DNA of 64,000 nucleotides from Photorhabdus laumondii subsp. laumondii (GCF_003343245.1 NZ_CP024901.1:2356001-2420000); one strand, 5' to 3'; shown: positions 34,997-44,524, numbered from the stretch's first letter. Numbers and translations are program-made. Notes: generated by a model not told the origin, from the letters alone.

Positions 34997-35914
34997 ATGA
35001 GTTATAAGAATGATTTTAAGGCTTTTTCTACTAGTGATAATGCGAATGTAATCAGTCAAGACAAATACGAGGTAAATCAGAGTTTACAAACTGGATTTTC
35101 ACCAGATAATGTTCCCACCCACTTATTAAATAAGGTATTACGTCAAGCGTCAGCGGTATCATCTGCCGTGACTGATTTTATCGCGACACGATCTGGCAAT
35201 GATGTTCTGGATGATGGAAACATAGCCAAACTCACCGCTCAATTAAATAAAGCGCTAGAGCAAAAAATGACAACAGATATTCCCAGTGCTTCATTAACAC
35301 AAAAAGGTGTTGTCCAGCTTACAAATGTGGTTGGTAATAGCGATACATTGGCGGTTACACAAAAGCTTGTTCAGGAAGTAATAAATTCATTACGTGAATA
35401 TACCCGCGAAGAGATAGACAACCGGATGAAAACAGCCAATGAAATTCCTGTCGGTTCTCCTATTCCGTGGCCGTTACCTCATCCACCATTCGGTTATTTC
35501 ACTTGTAATGGTTCAGCTTTTAATAAATTACAGTATCCGAAGTTGGCGGAAGCTTATCCTGACGGTAGATTACCTGATTTAAGAGGCGAATTTATTCGCG
35601 GATGGGATGATGGTCGTGGTATTGATAGCGGCCGTGGAATTTTAACTCATCAAGGGGATGCCATTAGAAATATTGTAGGTTCATTTCCTGGGGCAATAGC
35701 ACTTCATTTTGAGCTGGCAGCAAAAGGGGTTTTTTACGGTAACGCAACTTTTGGCGTGGCTACAGATGGTAATCCTAAATCAGTAGATCATTTTACCCGG
35801 GATGCTGTATACACTACATACGGTTTTGGGTTCGACACGTCAAGGGTTGTTCCTGTAGCTTCGGAGAACCGTCCTCGCAACATCGCCTTTAATTACATAG
35901 TAAGAGCGGCGTAA
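34997..35914 (+). CDS. Phage tail-fibre/collar protein, cassette 1
   Basis: 305 residues. Residues 1-95 are the conserved particle-proximal region of this fibre family (KNDFKAFSTSDNANVISQ; LRQASAVSSAVTDFIA; DVLDDGNIAKLTAQLN). Residues 97-130 contain the fibre repeat ASLTQKGVVQL. Residues 150-305 are a tail-collar domain (IPVGSPIPWP, GYFTCNGSAF, LPDLRGEFIRGWDDGRG) ending RPRNIAFNYIVRAA. It would form the receptor-binding tip of a phage or phage-like tail, but no tail, capsid or lysis gene is nearby. Its stop overlaps a start-like ATG (TAATG) of a decayed assembly gene. Confidence 0.85.
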   Translation: MSYKNDFKAFSTSDNANVISQDKYEVNQSLQTGFSPDNVPTHLLNKVLRQASAVSSAVTDFIATRSGNDVLDDGNIAKLTAQLNKALEQKMTTDIPSASLTQKGVVQLTNVVGNSDTLAVTQKLVQEVINSLREYTREEIDNRMKTANEIPVGSPIPWPLPHPPFGYFTCNGSAFNKLQYPKLAEAYPDGRLPDLRGEFIRGWDDGRGIDSGRGILTHQGDAIRNIVGSFPGAIALHFELAAKGVFYGNATFGVATDGNPKSVDHFTRDAVYTTYGFGFDTSRVVPVASENRPRNIAFNYIVRAA

Positions 35915-36033
35915 TGGCTGAACAAAAATACGCTTGATAGCCGGAAATAGAAAGAGAGACGGCTTTCTACTTGGATGGAAAAAATTTTGACCCTTTTTTA
36001 ACGGTAAATTTTAATCTGTTGATTTTTCAGTAA
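35914..36033 (+). pseudogene. Tail-fibre assembly (Tfa) gene relic 1
   Basis: It starts ATGGCTGAACAAAAATACGC (MAEQKYA) like the intact assembly module at 37565 (MTEQKYALEHETAVLG), then hits TGATAG; later codons read EIERETAFYLDGKNFDPFLT. A nearly identical relic follows the fibre gene at 38244-38993. Confidence 0.65.
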
Positions 36034-36119
36034 ATATTGTTTATCCCACAAAAAAGGGTTTTTTATTTTTTATAATGGTTGCTCTTTAACATTCAATAGG
36101 TTGGGGTTAATATGTAACA
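36034..36119 (+). promoter_or_regulatory. CRISPR leader, array 1
   Basis: An AT-rich stretch with CCCACAAAAAAGGGTTTTTT (a short terminator-like hairpin) and GGTTGCTCTTTAACATTCAA before the first repeat. The same leader, along with the Tfa relic before it, precedes array 2. Confidence 0.75.
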
Positions 36120-36267
36120 GTGCACTGCCGTACAGGCAGCTTAGAAAATACAACTAACATAGCGAGATAATCATGACAGGTGCACTGCCGTACAGGCAGC
36201 TTAGAAAACCTTTTAGTTATGAGGGTGTGCGTTTTTATTGTGCACTGCCGTACAGGCAGCTTAAAAA
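36120..36267 (+). CRISPR. Short CRISPR array 1, type I-F repeat (3 repeats, 2 spacers)
   Basis: 28-bp repeats at 36120, 36180 and 36240, period 60, with 32-bp spacers. The repeat begins GTGCACTGCCG, contains the CTGCCGTACAGGCAG palindrome and ends TTAGAAA, as in type I-F systems. The last repeat is degenerate (TTAAAAA), marking the leader-distal end. Directly after it a decayed tail-fibre 3' end begins. No cas gene lies in the window. Confidence 0.9.
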
Positions 36268-36478
36268 ACCAACATTTTCACTTACCAATCTATTTTCAGA
36301 ACTGTCGGCTCAAGTGTATCGTTGAGAACAATGAATGTGTGTTTTATGAAGATAGAGAGCCTATGACATTCCAGAACACCGTCGCTTAGATATTCGTGTC
36401 CAAATGCCAGAAGATTCATCTTGGAATTTAAAATAGCAGGCGTTACAGGAAGAGATAGAAGGAATAAGAGCAGAATAG
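36268..36478 (+). pseudogene. Tail-fibre 3'-end relic behind CRISPR array 1
   Basis: FQNCRLKCIVENNECVFYED and REP correspond to FQNWRLKSIDDSGNKIFYQD and GEP near the end of the fibre at 49343-50629; after a frame shift LDIRVQMPEDSSWNL matches LDIRVQMPEDSLWNL. Only the last 70 or so codons are left. The CRISPR segment seems to have replaced the upstream part of such a gene. Confidence 0.75.
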
Positions 36479-36547
36479 TTTTCAGATGTTAAATATAAAT
36501 GGTTTGGGTATGTTTTCGATTCTAAAATATTTAATTACTTATTACTG

Positions 36548-36707
36548 CTAATTATATAAAAATAGTCAATCTCCTAATAAATAGGAATGCTGTATTACTC
36601 TTCTTTCTGAACTAGACTTTGATTTTAATGAATTACAGACGGATTATTTTTACAGTAATTAAATATGTTGATTATAAAAAATATTATTTTGCTTAAGGAG
36701 TAAGGAT
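36548..36707 (+). promoter_or_regulatory. Conserved leader of tail-fibre cassette 2
   Basis: The second copy of the fibre leader (AATTATATAAAAATAG, TTTCTGAACTAGACTTTGAT, then AAGGAGTAAGG). Confidence 0.55.
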
Positions 36708-38189
36708 ATGAGTCAAAAAAATGATTTTAAAGCTTTTTCTATTAGCGATAATGCTAATGTAATTAGCCAAGAAAAATATGAAGAAAATCAGAATTTGCAG
36801 ACTGGGTTTCCACAAGATGGTATTACCACTGATATGCTAAATAAGGCATTACGTCAGTCTTCCACGATATCCTCTGTAGTCGCTAATTTTATCGCTACAC
36901 AATCTGGCAATGATGTTCTGGATGATGGGAATATAGAGAAACTCACCAGCCAATTAAATAGAGCGCTGGAACAGAAAATGACAATAAAGGTTCCTGATGC
37001 TTCATTAACACAGAAAGGTATTGTTCAACTTACAAATGTGGTTGGCAATAGCAATACATTGGCGGTTACACAAAAACTTGCTCAGGAAATAATAAATTCA
37101 TTACGTGAAGAAATTAATATACCTGTGGGTTCCCCCATTCCGTGGCCGTTACCCTATCCACCTGTCAACTATCTCGTTTGTAACGGTGCATTTTTCAATA
37201 AATTGCAGTACCCAAAGTTAGCAGAAGCTTATCCTGACGGCAGATTGCCCGATCTAAGGGGAGAATTTATCCGTGGCTGGGATAGTGGGCGAAATGTGGA
37301 TCCATCTCGTTCAATATTGTCATGGCAGGAAGGGGCTTATTTGGTACAGAATGTTGATCGGGCTAATAATTTTATGATTACCCTCTCACGCAATGAGTTT
37401 GCAAAATTGCAGTGGGATATTCCACAAAATAAAAATACTTCGGTAAAAGCTGTATATTATAAAGCTCAGGCAGACTGGATTGCGAATTCCGCATTTATAG
37501 GGGTATCGAGGCCCCGTAATATAGCATTTAACTACATAGTGAGAGCAGCAGCATGCAGCATAATGACAGAACAAAAATACGCGTTAGAACATGAAACCGC
37601 TGTATTGGGTGAAGACGGATTAGCAATTCAACCCGGTTGGATAAAAGTTTATCACACGAATCAAATAACAAGAGAATTTATTAACGCTGGTATTGAATAT
37701 GTCATGCTCGGTGTCAGTTTATCAGCACATTCTTATTTAGATGCACCAGACTTTCCCGATTCTGATGATGTGGCTGTTTGTCGCAGTGAAGACGGTAAGT
37801 GTTGGGAGATCGTCCCTGATTATCGGGGGAAAATAGCTTACGACACGTTAACATTAACTCAACAGAAAATCACTGAACTGGGTGAATTACCTGAAACTCT
37901 GACCTTCAAGCAACCGACCACCGGTTTTGATAAATGGGATGGCACAAAATGGGTCACTGATAATGTAGCTCTAAAAGCAAATCAAATTGAACAAGCGGAA
38001 CAGCAGCGTGTAACTCTGTTGCGACACGCGAGTGAATCCATTGCATTACTGCAAGATGCTGTTGATTTAAATATCGCTACCGAAGTAGAAAAATCCGCCT
38101 TACTGACATGGAGAAAATATAGGGTAATGCTCAATAGAGTAAATATTTCATTGTCTCCCGATATTGAATGGCCGGAACAGCCGAGGTAA
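36708..38189 (+). CDS. Fused tail fibre and tail-fibre assembly protein, cassette 2
   Basis: 493 residues. Residues 1-95 anchor region (FKAFSISDNANVISQEKYEE), residues 97-130 ASLTQKGIVQL repeat, residues 138-283 collar domain ending RPRNIAFNYIVRAAA. Then, without a stop, MTEQKYALEHETAVLGEDGL and the assembly-protein domain (GWIKVYHTN, SYLDAPDFPD, WEIVPDYRGKIAYDT, FDKWDGTKWV). The same two parts are separate genes at 47738 and 48479. The collar part is shortened compared with cassette 1 and lacks the GFGFDTSRVVP segment. Natural fusion or sequencing artefact cannot be told apart here, but the frame is clean across the join. Confidence 0.82.
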   Translation: MSQKNDFKAFSISDNANVISQEKYEENQNLQTGFPQDGITTDMLNKALRQSSTISSVVANFIATQSGNDVLDDGNIEKLTSQLNRALEQKMTIKVPDASLTQKGIVQLTNVVGNSNTLAVTQKLAQEIINSLREEINIPVGSPIPWPLPYPPVNYLVCNGAFFNKLQYPKLAEAYPDGRLPDLRGEFIRGWDSGRNVDPSRSILSWQEGAYLVQNVDRANNFMITLSRNEFAKLQWDIPQNKNTSVKAVYYKAQADWIANSAFIGVSRPRNIAFNYIVRAAACSIMTEQKYALEHETAVLGEDGLAIQPGWIKVYHTNQITREFINAGIEYVMLGVSLSAHSYLDAPDFPDSDDVAVCRSEDGKCWEIVPDYRGKIAYDTLTLTQQKITELGELPETLTFKQPTTGFDKWDGTKWVTDNVALKANQIEQAEQQRVTLLRHASESIALLQDAVDLNIATEVEKSALLTWRKYRVMLNRVNISLSPDIEWPEQPR

Positions 38190-38243
38190 AGACTTTGATT
38201 GATGTGAGTTGCGAAATAATGTTATTTAATTCAAGGAGGACAT

Positions 38244-38993
38244 ATGAGTCCCAAGAATGATTTTAAAGCTCTCTCTGTTATTAATAATAAAAACATAGTG
38301 AGTCAAGAGAAATATAAAATAAGTTCGGATTTGCAGACAGAGTTTCCTTCAAATGATGTTCACTCTCATTTGTTAAATAAGGCGTTGGATCAATCATCAA
38401 CTATATCAGCCGTCATAGCTAATTTTATTGCGGAACAATCTGGCGAGGATGTTTTAGATAATGGTGATATAACCAAGCTTACCGCTCAATTAAATAAAGC
38501 ATTAGAACAGAAAATTTCAGATACCTCTAACATTCCTGTCGGTATTCCTGTTCCTTGGCCGACTGCCGTGCCGCCTGCTGGGTGGTTGCAGTGTAATGGG
38601 GCGGTCTTTGATAAGTCGAAATTTCCGAAATTAGCAGAAGCTTATCCTGATGGTAACTTACCTGATTTGAGAGGAGAATTTATTCGGGGTTGGGATGATA
38701 GACGAGGTATTGATAGTGGCCGTAGAATTTTAACGCATCAGGGGGATGCTATCCGAAATATTCAGGGTTCGTTCGCCGGCATGATAGCACTAAATTATCA
38801 TTTGGCAACAAGAGGGGCTTTTTATGCTAGTCAAGTTCTTGGAATAGCGACAGATGGCAGTTTCAAATCGATAAATATTTCTGACACAGATACTCCATAC
38901 GGCTTTGGGTTCGAGGCGTCAAGGGTTGTTCCTGTAGCCTCAGAGAACCGCCCTCGCAACATAGCATTTAATTACATAGTGAGAGCGGCGTAA
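38244..38993 (+). CDS. Phage tail-fibre/collar protein, cassette 3
   Basis: 249 residues. The anchor region is more diverged (MSPKNDFKALSVINNKNIVS), the ALTQKG repeat is absent, and the collar domain follows at residue 95 (IPVGIPVPWPTAVPPAGWLQ). The last 90 residues resemble cassette 1 closely (LTHQGDAIRNI, GFGFEASRVVPVASENRPRN), as does the DNA beyond the stop up to the CRISPR leader, so the 3' half was copied between the two. AAGGAGGACAT precedes the ATG; the full conserved leader is missing. Confidence 0.85.
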   Translation: MSPKNDFKALSVINNKNIVSQEKYKISSDLQTEFPSNDVHSHLLNKALDQSSTISAVIANFIAEQSGEDVLDNGDITKLTAQLNKALEQKISDTSNIPVGIPVPWPTAVPPAGWLQCNGAVFDKSKFPKLAEAYPDGNLPDLRGEFIRGWDDRRGIDSGRRILTHQGDAIRNIQGSFAGMIALNYHLATRGAFYASQVLGIATDGSFKSINISDTDTPYGFGFEASRVVPVASENRPRNIAFNYIVRAA

Positions 38994-39112
38994 TGGCTGA
39001 ACAAAAATACGCTTGATAGCTAGAAATAGAAGAAGAGACTGCTTTCTACTTGGATGGAAAAAATTTTGACCCTTTTTTAACGGCAAATTTTAATTTATTG
39101 ATTTTTAAGTAA
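38993..39112 (+). pseudogene. Tail-fibre assembly (Tfa) gene relic 2
   Basis: Nearly the same sequence as relic 1, including ATGGCTGAACAAAAATACGC and the TGATAG stops. Confidence 0.65.
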
Positions 39113-39199
39113 ATATTGTTTATCCCACAAAAAAGGGTTTTTTATTTTTTATCATGGTTGCTCTTTAACATTCAATAGGTTGGGGTTAATATGTAACAA
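39113..39199 (+). promoter_or_regulatory. CRISPR leader, array 2
   Basis: Nearly identical to the leader at 36034-36119 up to TTGGGGTTAATATGTAACA. Confidence 0.75.
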
Positions 39200-39827
39200 G
39201 TGCACTGCCGTACAGGCAGCTTAGAAAACAGCCGGAAAATTAATGGCAAAGCATTAAGTGTGCACTGCCGTACAGGCAGCTTAGAAACGTAATTTCCTGC
39301 TTATCATTACTCTTTAAAGGTGCACTGCCGTACAGGCAGCTTAGAAATACGTTTGCACTCTTCTATATAGTGAGGGTTAGTGCACTGCCGTACAGGCAGC
39401 TTAGAAACGTAATTTCCTGCTTATCATTACTCTTTAAAGGTGCACTGCCGTACAGGCAGCTTAGAAATACGTTTGCACTCTTCTATATAGTGAGGGTTAG
39501 TGCACTGCCGTACAGGCAGCTTAGAAATGATGCCGACGAACGGCAACAATGCCGGTGATGTGCACTGCCGTACAGGCAGCTTAGAAATTTGAAAACTCCC
39601 TGAAGCAATGGCGTGACCGGTGCACTGCCGTACAGGCAGCTTAGAAAAACTTCTCCCGCACACAAAGGGAGAGTGGGCGGTGCACTGCCGTACAGGCAGC
39701 TTAGAAATAGAAATCCTTGAATATAGTCAGACCCGTAATGCGCACTGCCGTACAGGCAGCTTAGAAAAACTTCTCCCGCACACAAAGGGAGAGTGGGCGG
39801 TGCACTGCCGTACAGGCAGATTAGAAA
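39200..39827 (+). CRISPR. CRISPR array 2, type I-F repeat (11 repeats, 10 spacers)
   Basis: Repeats start every 60 bases from 39200 to 39800, 28 bp each, with 32-bp spacers. The repeat at 39740 begins GCGCACTG, and the last (39800) has CAGATTAGAAA in place of CAGCTTAGAAA, so the leader is on the left. Spacers 2 and 3 (39288, 39348) recur as spacers 4 and 5 (39408, 39468), a tandem 120-bp duplication. Spacer 8 (39648) recurs as spacer 10 (39768). Spacer 1 (39228-39259) translates to SRKINGKALS, a tail-fibre motif. No cas genes are present in the window. Confidence 0.95.
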
Positions 39828-39917
39828 AGAGGATTAATTGAGCGCTTTTAGTGAATATTTATTCATTGCACCACAGCGATGTTAGGAAAGCATGTTAGGA
39901 AGGGGAGGGGCCGGCAT

Positions 39918-39941
39918 AAAAAAAGCCACCTTGCGGTGGCC
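39918..39941 (-). terminator. Rho-independent terminator of the tRNA operon
   Basis: The stem GCCACC/GGTGGC (39925-39940) is followed on the minus strand by a run of seven T. It ends the pgsA-side tRNA transcript and also separates it from CRISPR array 2. Confidence 0.85.
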
Positions 39942-39983
39942 TTTTCTTTTTTCTAACTCACTGTTTTATCAGCGAATTTCATT

Positions 39984-40070
39984 TGGTGCCCAGGGCGGGA
40001 CTTGAACCCGCACAGCCTTACAGCCGAGGGATTTTAAATCCCTTGTGTCTACCGATTTCACCACCTGGGC
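39984..40070 (-). tRNA. leuZ: tRNA-Leu (anticodon TAA)
   Basis: 87 bases including the encoded CCA. The acceptor GCCCAGG pairs with CCTGGGC, the T loop is GGTTCAAGTC, and the anticodon stem GGGAT/ATCCC carries TTAAA. A long variable arm, as in leucine tRNAs. In E. coli glyW-cysT-leuZ has the same order. Confidence 0.95.
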
Positions 40071-40076
40071 TGAATT

Positions 40077-40150
40077 TGGAGGCGCGTCCCGGAGTCGAAC
40101 CGAGGTTGACGGATTTGCAATCCGCTGCATGGCCACTCTGCCAACGCGCC
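40077..40150 (-). tRNA. cysT: tRNA-Cys (anticodon GCA)
   Basis: 74 bases with CCA. Acceptor GGCGCGT, anticodon loop TTGCAAA, T loop GGTTCGACTC. Six bases before leuZ. Confidence 0.95.
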
Positions 40151-40198
40151 TTTCTATATTCAACGACTAATTCAGCATCCAACTTCTGAACAGTAAGT

Positions 40199-40274
<76 letters not shown>

Positions 40275-40418
40275 ACCGCTTTGAACTAGCTGATTTACTT
40301 ATTTGTTTTCGTAAATCTCATGTGCCGTTCGATGCGTTGCATTCTACTTACTTCACGTATCGAGTCAACACAATTATTGTTACACCGTGTTTGTTCGATG
40401 GTTTTTACGTCATTTCGA

Positions 40419-40967
40419 TCAAGCTTCACGCAAATCAGACCAAGCCGCATTTATGTATTGAAACATTGACCAAAATGTCATCACCGTAGCAACATAAAGT
40501 AATATGAATCCACCCAATTCGAATTCAAAATTAGGGCGCCATAATAAAGCAATTAACGCTGCCATCTGTGCTGTCGTTTTTACCTTACCCATCCAGGAAA
40601 CGGCAACACTACTGCGTTTGCCTAATTCAGCCATCCATTCTCTGAGAGAAGAGATGATAATTTCACGCGCTATCATGGTTGCTGCGGGCAGGGTTATCCA
40701 CCATGTATGATAGTGTTCGGAAACTAAGACTAATGCGGCCGCAACCATGATTTTGTCCGCGACAGGATCAAGAAATGCGCCAAAGCGAGTTGTCTGTTTC
40801 CAAAGGCGAGCGAGAAAACCGTCAAACCAGTCTGTCGCCGCAGCGACAATAAAAATTATGGCACAAACCATCGGCGCCCATGTGAATGGCAAATAGAATG
40901 CCAGGACAAAAAATGGGATCAGGGCGATACGAAATAGAGTGAGCCATGTTGGTATATTTAATTGCAT
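40419..40967 (-). CDS. pgsA: CDP-diacylglycerol--glycerol-3-phosphate 3-phosphatidyltransferase
   Basis: A 182-residue inner-membrane enzyme that makes phosphatidylglycerophosphate. The CDP-alcohol phosphotransferase motif is complete ([13 protein letters not shown] then [18 protein letters not shown] at residues 49-71). Length as in E. coli. It is followed by glyW-cysT-leuZ and preceded by uvrC, the conserved enterobacterial order. Confidence 0.96.
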
Positions 40968-41024
40968 AGTGCTTCTTAACTATCTGGCTATAGTGGAATT
41001 TATAAGTATGGTGCATCAATGTAC

Positions 41025-42857
41025 TTAGTGTTTCAATGCATTATAAATTTTTTCTGCTAATGCATAGGAAATAGTCGGTACTTTTGCGATCTCTTCGACA
41101 CTTGCATTACGTAAAGGCTGCAAACCTCCCATGTATTTCAGTAACATTTGTCGGCGTTTTGGTCCAACGCCTTCAATAGATTCCAGTGTACTGGTGTTTC
41201 TAACTTTAGATCTACGCTGACGGTGCCCGGTTATTGCATGATTATGTGATTCGTCACGAATATGCTGAATCACATGCAGGGCAGGAGAGTCCGGCGGTAA
41301 TGCGATACTTTTATCCTCCGTTGCGAAAAATAGCGTTTCAAGCCCGGCTTTGCGATCACTGCCTTTGGCAACACCTATTAATTGAGGTCGCGTTTTATCC
41401 CATTCAACATCAAGAGACTGAAAGACATCGATTGCTTGAGCTAATTGCCCTTTACCACCATCGATGAAAATAATGTCGGGAATTTTTGACTCATCTAATG
41501 CTTTCCCGTATCGACGGCGTAGTACTTGATTCATGGCAGCGTAATCATCACCGGGAGTAATACCACTGATATTATAGCGCCGGTATTCAGAACGTAGTGG
41601 ACCATTGCTATCAAAGACGACACAGGATGCAACAGTTTGTTCTCCCATAGTGTGACTAATGTCAAAACATTCCATTCTCTGAATTTTTGCTAACTTAACT
41701 AATTTGGTGAGAGAGTCTAATCTTTGGTGAATAGTTGATTGTTGTGATAAGCGGGTCGATAGGGCAATTGTTGCATTTGTGCGGGCAAGTTTCAGATAAC
41801 GGGCTTTATCTCCGCGGGGCCGGGTTTGAATATGAATTTTTCGCCCGGATATTTCAGATAAAGAATCAGACAAAATGTCTTTCTCTGGCAGAGTAAAATC
41901 CAGCAAAATTTCTGAGGGCAAAGTCCGATTTTGGCTGCCTTGTAAATAAAATTGGCCAAGGAATGTTTGTACAATCTCATCAAGCGTTGTCCCTGTCGGG
42001 ATTTTAGGATAGTAACTTCGGCTACCCAGTACTTTGCCCTGACGTATAAACAGTACATGCAGGCAAGCCATGCCCGCGTCAAAGGCAACACTGATAACAT
42101 CGAGGTCATCGTCTGTTCCTGAAACAAATTGTCTTTCAGTAACCTGACGAACGGCCTGGATTTGATCACGGTATCTTGCAGCATCTTCAAATTTCAGTTG
42201 CTGGCTGGCTTGCTCCATTCGTTCAATTAATCTGGTTAAAACTTGCTGATCTTTGCCTGAAAGGAACAGACGAATATAATCAACTTGCTGCTGATATTCA
42301 TCTTCACTTACCAACCCTTTAACGCAAGGCCCAAGGCAGCGACCAATTTGATATTGCAGGCATGGCCGCGAGCGATTGCGGTAGACACTATCCTCACATT
42401 GTCGGATAGGAAAAAGTTTTTGCAGTAAGATTAATGATTCCCGTACCGCATGAGTGTTTGGAAATGGGCCGAAATATTCACCTTTGAAATGTTTAGCTCC
42501 CCGGTACATTGCCAGTCGTGGATGTTTATCTGCGCTGAGAAAAATGTAAGGGTAGGATTTGTCATCTCGCAGTAAAACGTTATATCGGGGTTGATAGAGC
42601 TTAATGTAATTATGCTCCAGCAGCAGTGCTTCGGTTTCGGTATGCGTAACCGTAACATCTATCTGAACAATATTTTTAACCAGAGATTCGGTTTTACGAC
42701 TGGTGACTTGTGCGCGAAAGTAACTGGCAAGCCGTTTTTTTAAATCCTTGGCTTTACCGACATAAATAACCGTGCCTGAGGTGTCATACATACGATAAAC
42801 GCCAGGTTGACTGGTTACTGTTTTTAAAAATGTTTTTGAATCAAATTGTTCCGTCAC
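41025..42857 (-). CDS. uvrC: Excinuclease ABC subunit C
   Basis: 610 residues, normal size. GIY-YIG nuclease domain at residues 14-95 ([20 protein letters not shown]), UVR motif near 203-240, the RNase H-like C-terminal nuclease ([12 protein letters not shown]), and helix-hairpin-helix DNA binding at the end ([18 protein letters not shown]). It makes the dual incision in nucleotide excision repair. Its start overlaps the end of uvrY by 17 bases. Confidence 0.97.
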   Translation of the reverse strand: MTEQFDSKTFLKTVTSQPGVYRMYDTSGTVIYVGKAKDLKKRLASYFRAQVTSRKTESLVKNIVQIDVTVTHTETEALLLEHNYIKLYQPRYNVLLRDDKSYPYIFLSADKHPRLAMYRGAKHFKGEYFGPFPNTHAVRESLILLQKLFPIRQCEDSVYRNRSRPCLQYQIGRCLGPCVKGLVSEDEYQQQVDYIRLFLSGKDQQVLTRLIERMEQASQQLKFEDAARYRDQIQAVRQVTERQFVSGTDDDLDVISVAFDAGMACLHVLFIRQGKVLGSRSYYPKIPTGTTLDEIVQTFLGQFYLQGSQNRTLPSEILLDFTLPEKDILSDSLSEISGRKIHIQTRPRGDKARYLKLARTNATIALSTRLSQQSTIHQRLDSLTKLVKLAKIQRMECFDISHTMGEQTVASCVVFDSNGPLRSEYRRYNISGITPGDDYAAMNQVLRRRYGKALDESKIPDIIFIDGGKGQLAQAIDVFQSLDVEWDKTRPQLIGVAKGSDRKAGLETLFFATEDKSIALPPDSPALHVIQHIRDESHNHAITGHRQRRSKVRNTSTLESIEGVGPKRRQMLLKYMGGLQPLRNASVEEIAKVPTISYALAEKIYNALKH

Positions 42858-43506
42858 TATTTAATAGACTCTCTGTGTCGAATAGCCCATAACGTATTGC
42901 CATATGTGTTAATTCTACATCACCGTTGATATTTAGTTTACTAAACATTCGGTAGCGATAGCTATTGACGGTTTTTGGGCTGAGATTAAGTTGTTCAGAG
43001 ATATCGCTCACTTTTTGTCCTTTCGTGATCATCAGCATAATCTGTAATTCACGATCAGACAGACAACTTAATGGATTGTCTTGCTGTGGGCTAATTTGGC
43101 TAAGAGCCATTTGTTGAGCAATATCGGGAGCGATATAGCGCTGGCCGGCATTAACTGCACGAATTGCATTTACCATGTCCTGAGGGGTAGAGGCTTTACT
43201 GAGATATCCTCTGGCACCAGCCTGCATCACCTTCATTGGCAAAGGATTTTCAGTATAGATAGTCAACATGATGACACGGACATCGGGACAATAGCGTAGG
43301 ATTCTTTTTGTTGCCTCCAGGCCCCCAATGCCTGGCATGTTCATATCCATTAACACGATATCTACTTTATTAGCTCGGCACCATTTTATCGCATCTTCAC
43401 CACAATTAGCTTCTCCTACTACGGTTATCCCTTTTACGTCATCAAGAATACGTTTTACACCAACTCTGATCAGCTCATGATCATCGACTAACAAAACATT
43501 TATCAA
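42841..43506 (-). CDS. uvrY: Response regulator UvrY (BarA partner)
   Basis: 221 residues when begun at the TTG at 43506, which has GGAGACAC eight bases upstream and gives the [11 protein letters not shown] start of E. coli UvrY, itself a TTG gene. An in-frame ATG further upstream would add ten unconserved residues. Receiver domain with phospho-Asp54 (VLMDMNMPG) and a LuxR/FixJ-type helix-turn-helix ([19 protein letters not shown]). With BarA it drives the Csr small RNAs, a control of motility and virulence. Confidence 0.95.
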   Translation of the reverse strand: MINVLLVDDHELIRVGVKRILDDVKGITVVGEANCGEDAIKWCRANKVDIVLMDMNMPGIGGLEATKRILRYCPDVRVIMLTIYTENPLPMKVMQAGARGYLSKASTPQDMVNAIRAVNAGQRYIAPDIAQQMALSQISPQQDNPLSCLSDRELQIMLMITKGQKVSDISEQLNLSPKTVNSYRYRMFSKLNINGDVELTHMAIRYGLFDTESLLNSDGTI

Positions 43507-43940
43507 AAAAGTGTCTCCAACTGGCTCTATGCTCATACATGAGCTTCATTGATATTGCTTGTGTATTGAATTTGTTTCAGAAAAGTTAACTTCAATTGTC
43601 TGTTTTTTAACTTTTGGTAAAGATTATATAAAACAATAGAATAGATAAATTATCCTTAAAGTTCATCAGGAATGTGAATATTATACTTATCTCTTCCAAA
43701 GACAAAAGAGAATTATTTTATACGATAGGAAGTATTATTTATTTGCAATCATAATATCTCATATATTCTGATTATGATAAAATTAATAACTAAATAAATA
43801 TTTATAAAATATATGATTTTAACAACAATTTAACGTTTTTTGGCGTAGATCTATTTGGAAAATGTATAAAAATAGGGGATGAATTATGTGGTATAATTAT
43901 TATTTTCATGACGCAATTAATACGTAAACAGGTAACGACT
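43507..43940. promoter_or_regulatory. Divergent region between uvrY and yecF
   Basis: 434 AT-rich bases. A TATAAT box at 43892-43897 is suitable for yecF. sdiA, which lies beyond yecF in E. coli, is not found. No other gene seen. Confidence 0.4.
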
Positions 43941-44165
43941 ATGAATAAAATCGATTTAATTCCTTCATCTGATACTGAAACCTTGGCAACAGAGGTGACA
44001 TGTTTGAAAGTTCTGTTGGCCTCTATTCTTAAAACTATGGGACAAGCTCATGCAGGGAGAGTTGTACTGAATCTGGAACGTGTTATTGCAGAAATGGGCG
44101 ATGAAAAACAGGCCAAGATATTTGAAAATACCGTTCAGCAAATAAAAGCGTTATATCGGCAGTGA
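43941..44165 (+). CDS. yecF: YecF family (DUF2594) small protein
   Basis: 74 residues from the ATG at 43941, the same length as E. coli YecF; an in-frame ATG at 43908 is less likely. The conserved part is TEVTCLKVLLASILKTMGQA, AGRVVLNLERV and QQIKALYRQ. The function is unknown. Neighbour uvrY is as in E. coli. Confidence 0.88.
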   Translation: MNKIDLIPSSDTETLATEVTCLKVLLASILKTMGQAHAGRVVLNLERVIAEMGDEKQAKIFENTVQQIKALYRQ

Positions 44166-44288
44166 GGTAGAGTCTCAGGGGTTAATGTTATTGCCCCTGT
44201 ACATATCCCACTTTTGCCACGTATTGAAATGAACAGCACCTATTTTCATAAAATTTTTATTTGGAAAAATATATATAGTTGAATAAGA

Positions 44289-44448
44289 GCCTATCTCAAT
44301 AGGCGTAATTGTTGCAGGCAGTTTGAACACGGACAGCGCGGAAAAACCGGAGCGTACACGTAGTACGTGAGGATTTTGAGCACTGCCCAGGTTCGCTCTT
44401 TATGGCAAAGAAGGGCAAATAAAATAGCCCTATTGAGATAGGCAGTAA
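44289..44448. repeat. Palindromic MITE-like repeat, copy 2 (complete)
   Basis: 160 bp bounded by GCCTATCTCAATAGG and CCTATTGAGATAGGC, an inverted repeat of 15 bases. The core is as at 30856, plus GCTCTTTATGGCAAAGAAGG. It has no coding capacity. Confidence 0.8.
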
Positions 44449-44524
44449 CTCATAGTAATTAACAGGATATAGTGTATACTAAATGTAGTAGTCTGGTTTG
44501 GTATGTAAATATAGGAGCGTGCGT

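Noticed and set aside
39648..39679. Spacer 8 with internal TCTCCC/GGGAGA symmetry as a functional hairpin
   Set aside because: The same 32 bases are a normal spacer used twice; symmetry may be chance.
36120..39827. cas genes for the CRISPR arrays
   Set aside because: All genes on both sides are fibre genes, tRNAs or core genes; no Cas1, Cas3 or Csy protein is encoded in the window.
39370..39841. Open frames on both strands encoding repeated peptides such as ALPYRQLR and LSCLYGSA
   Set aside because: They arise from the CRISPR repeat being translated every 60 bases; no start context and no family.
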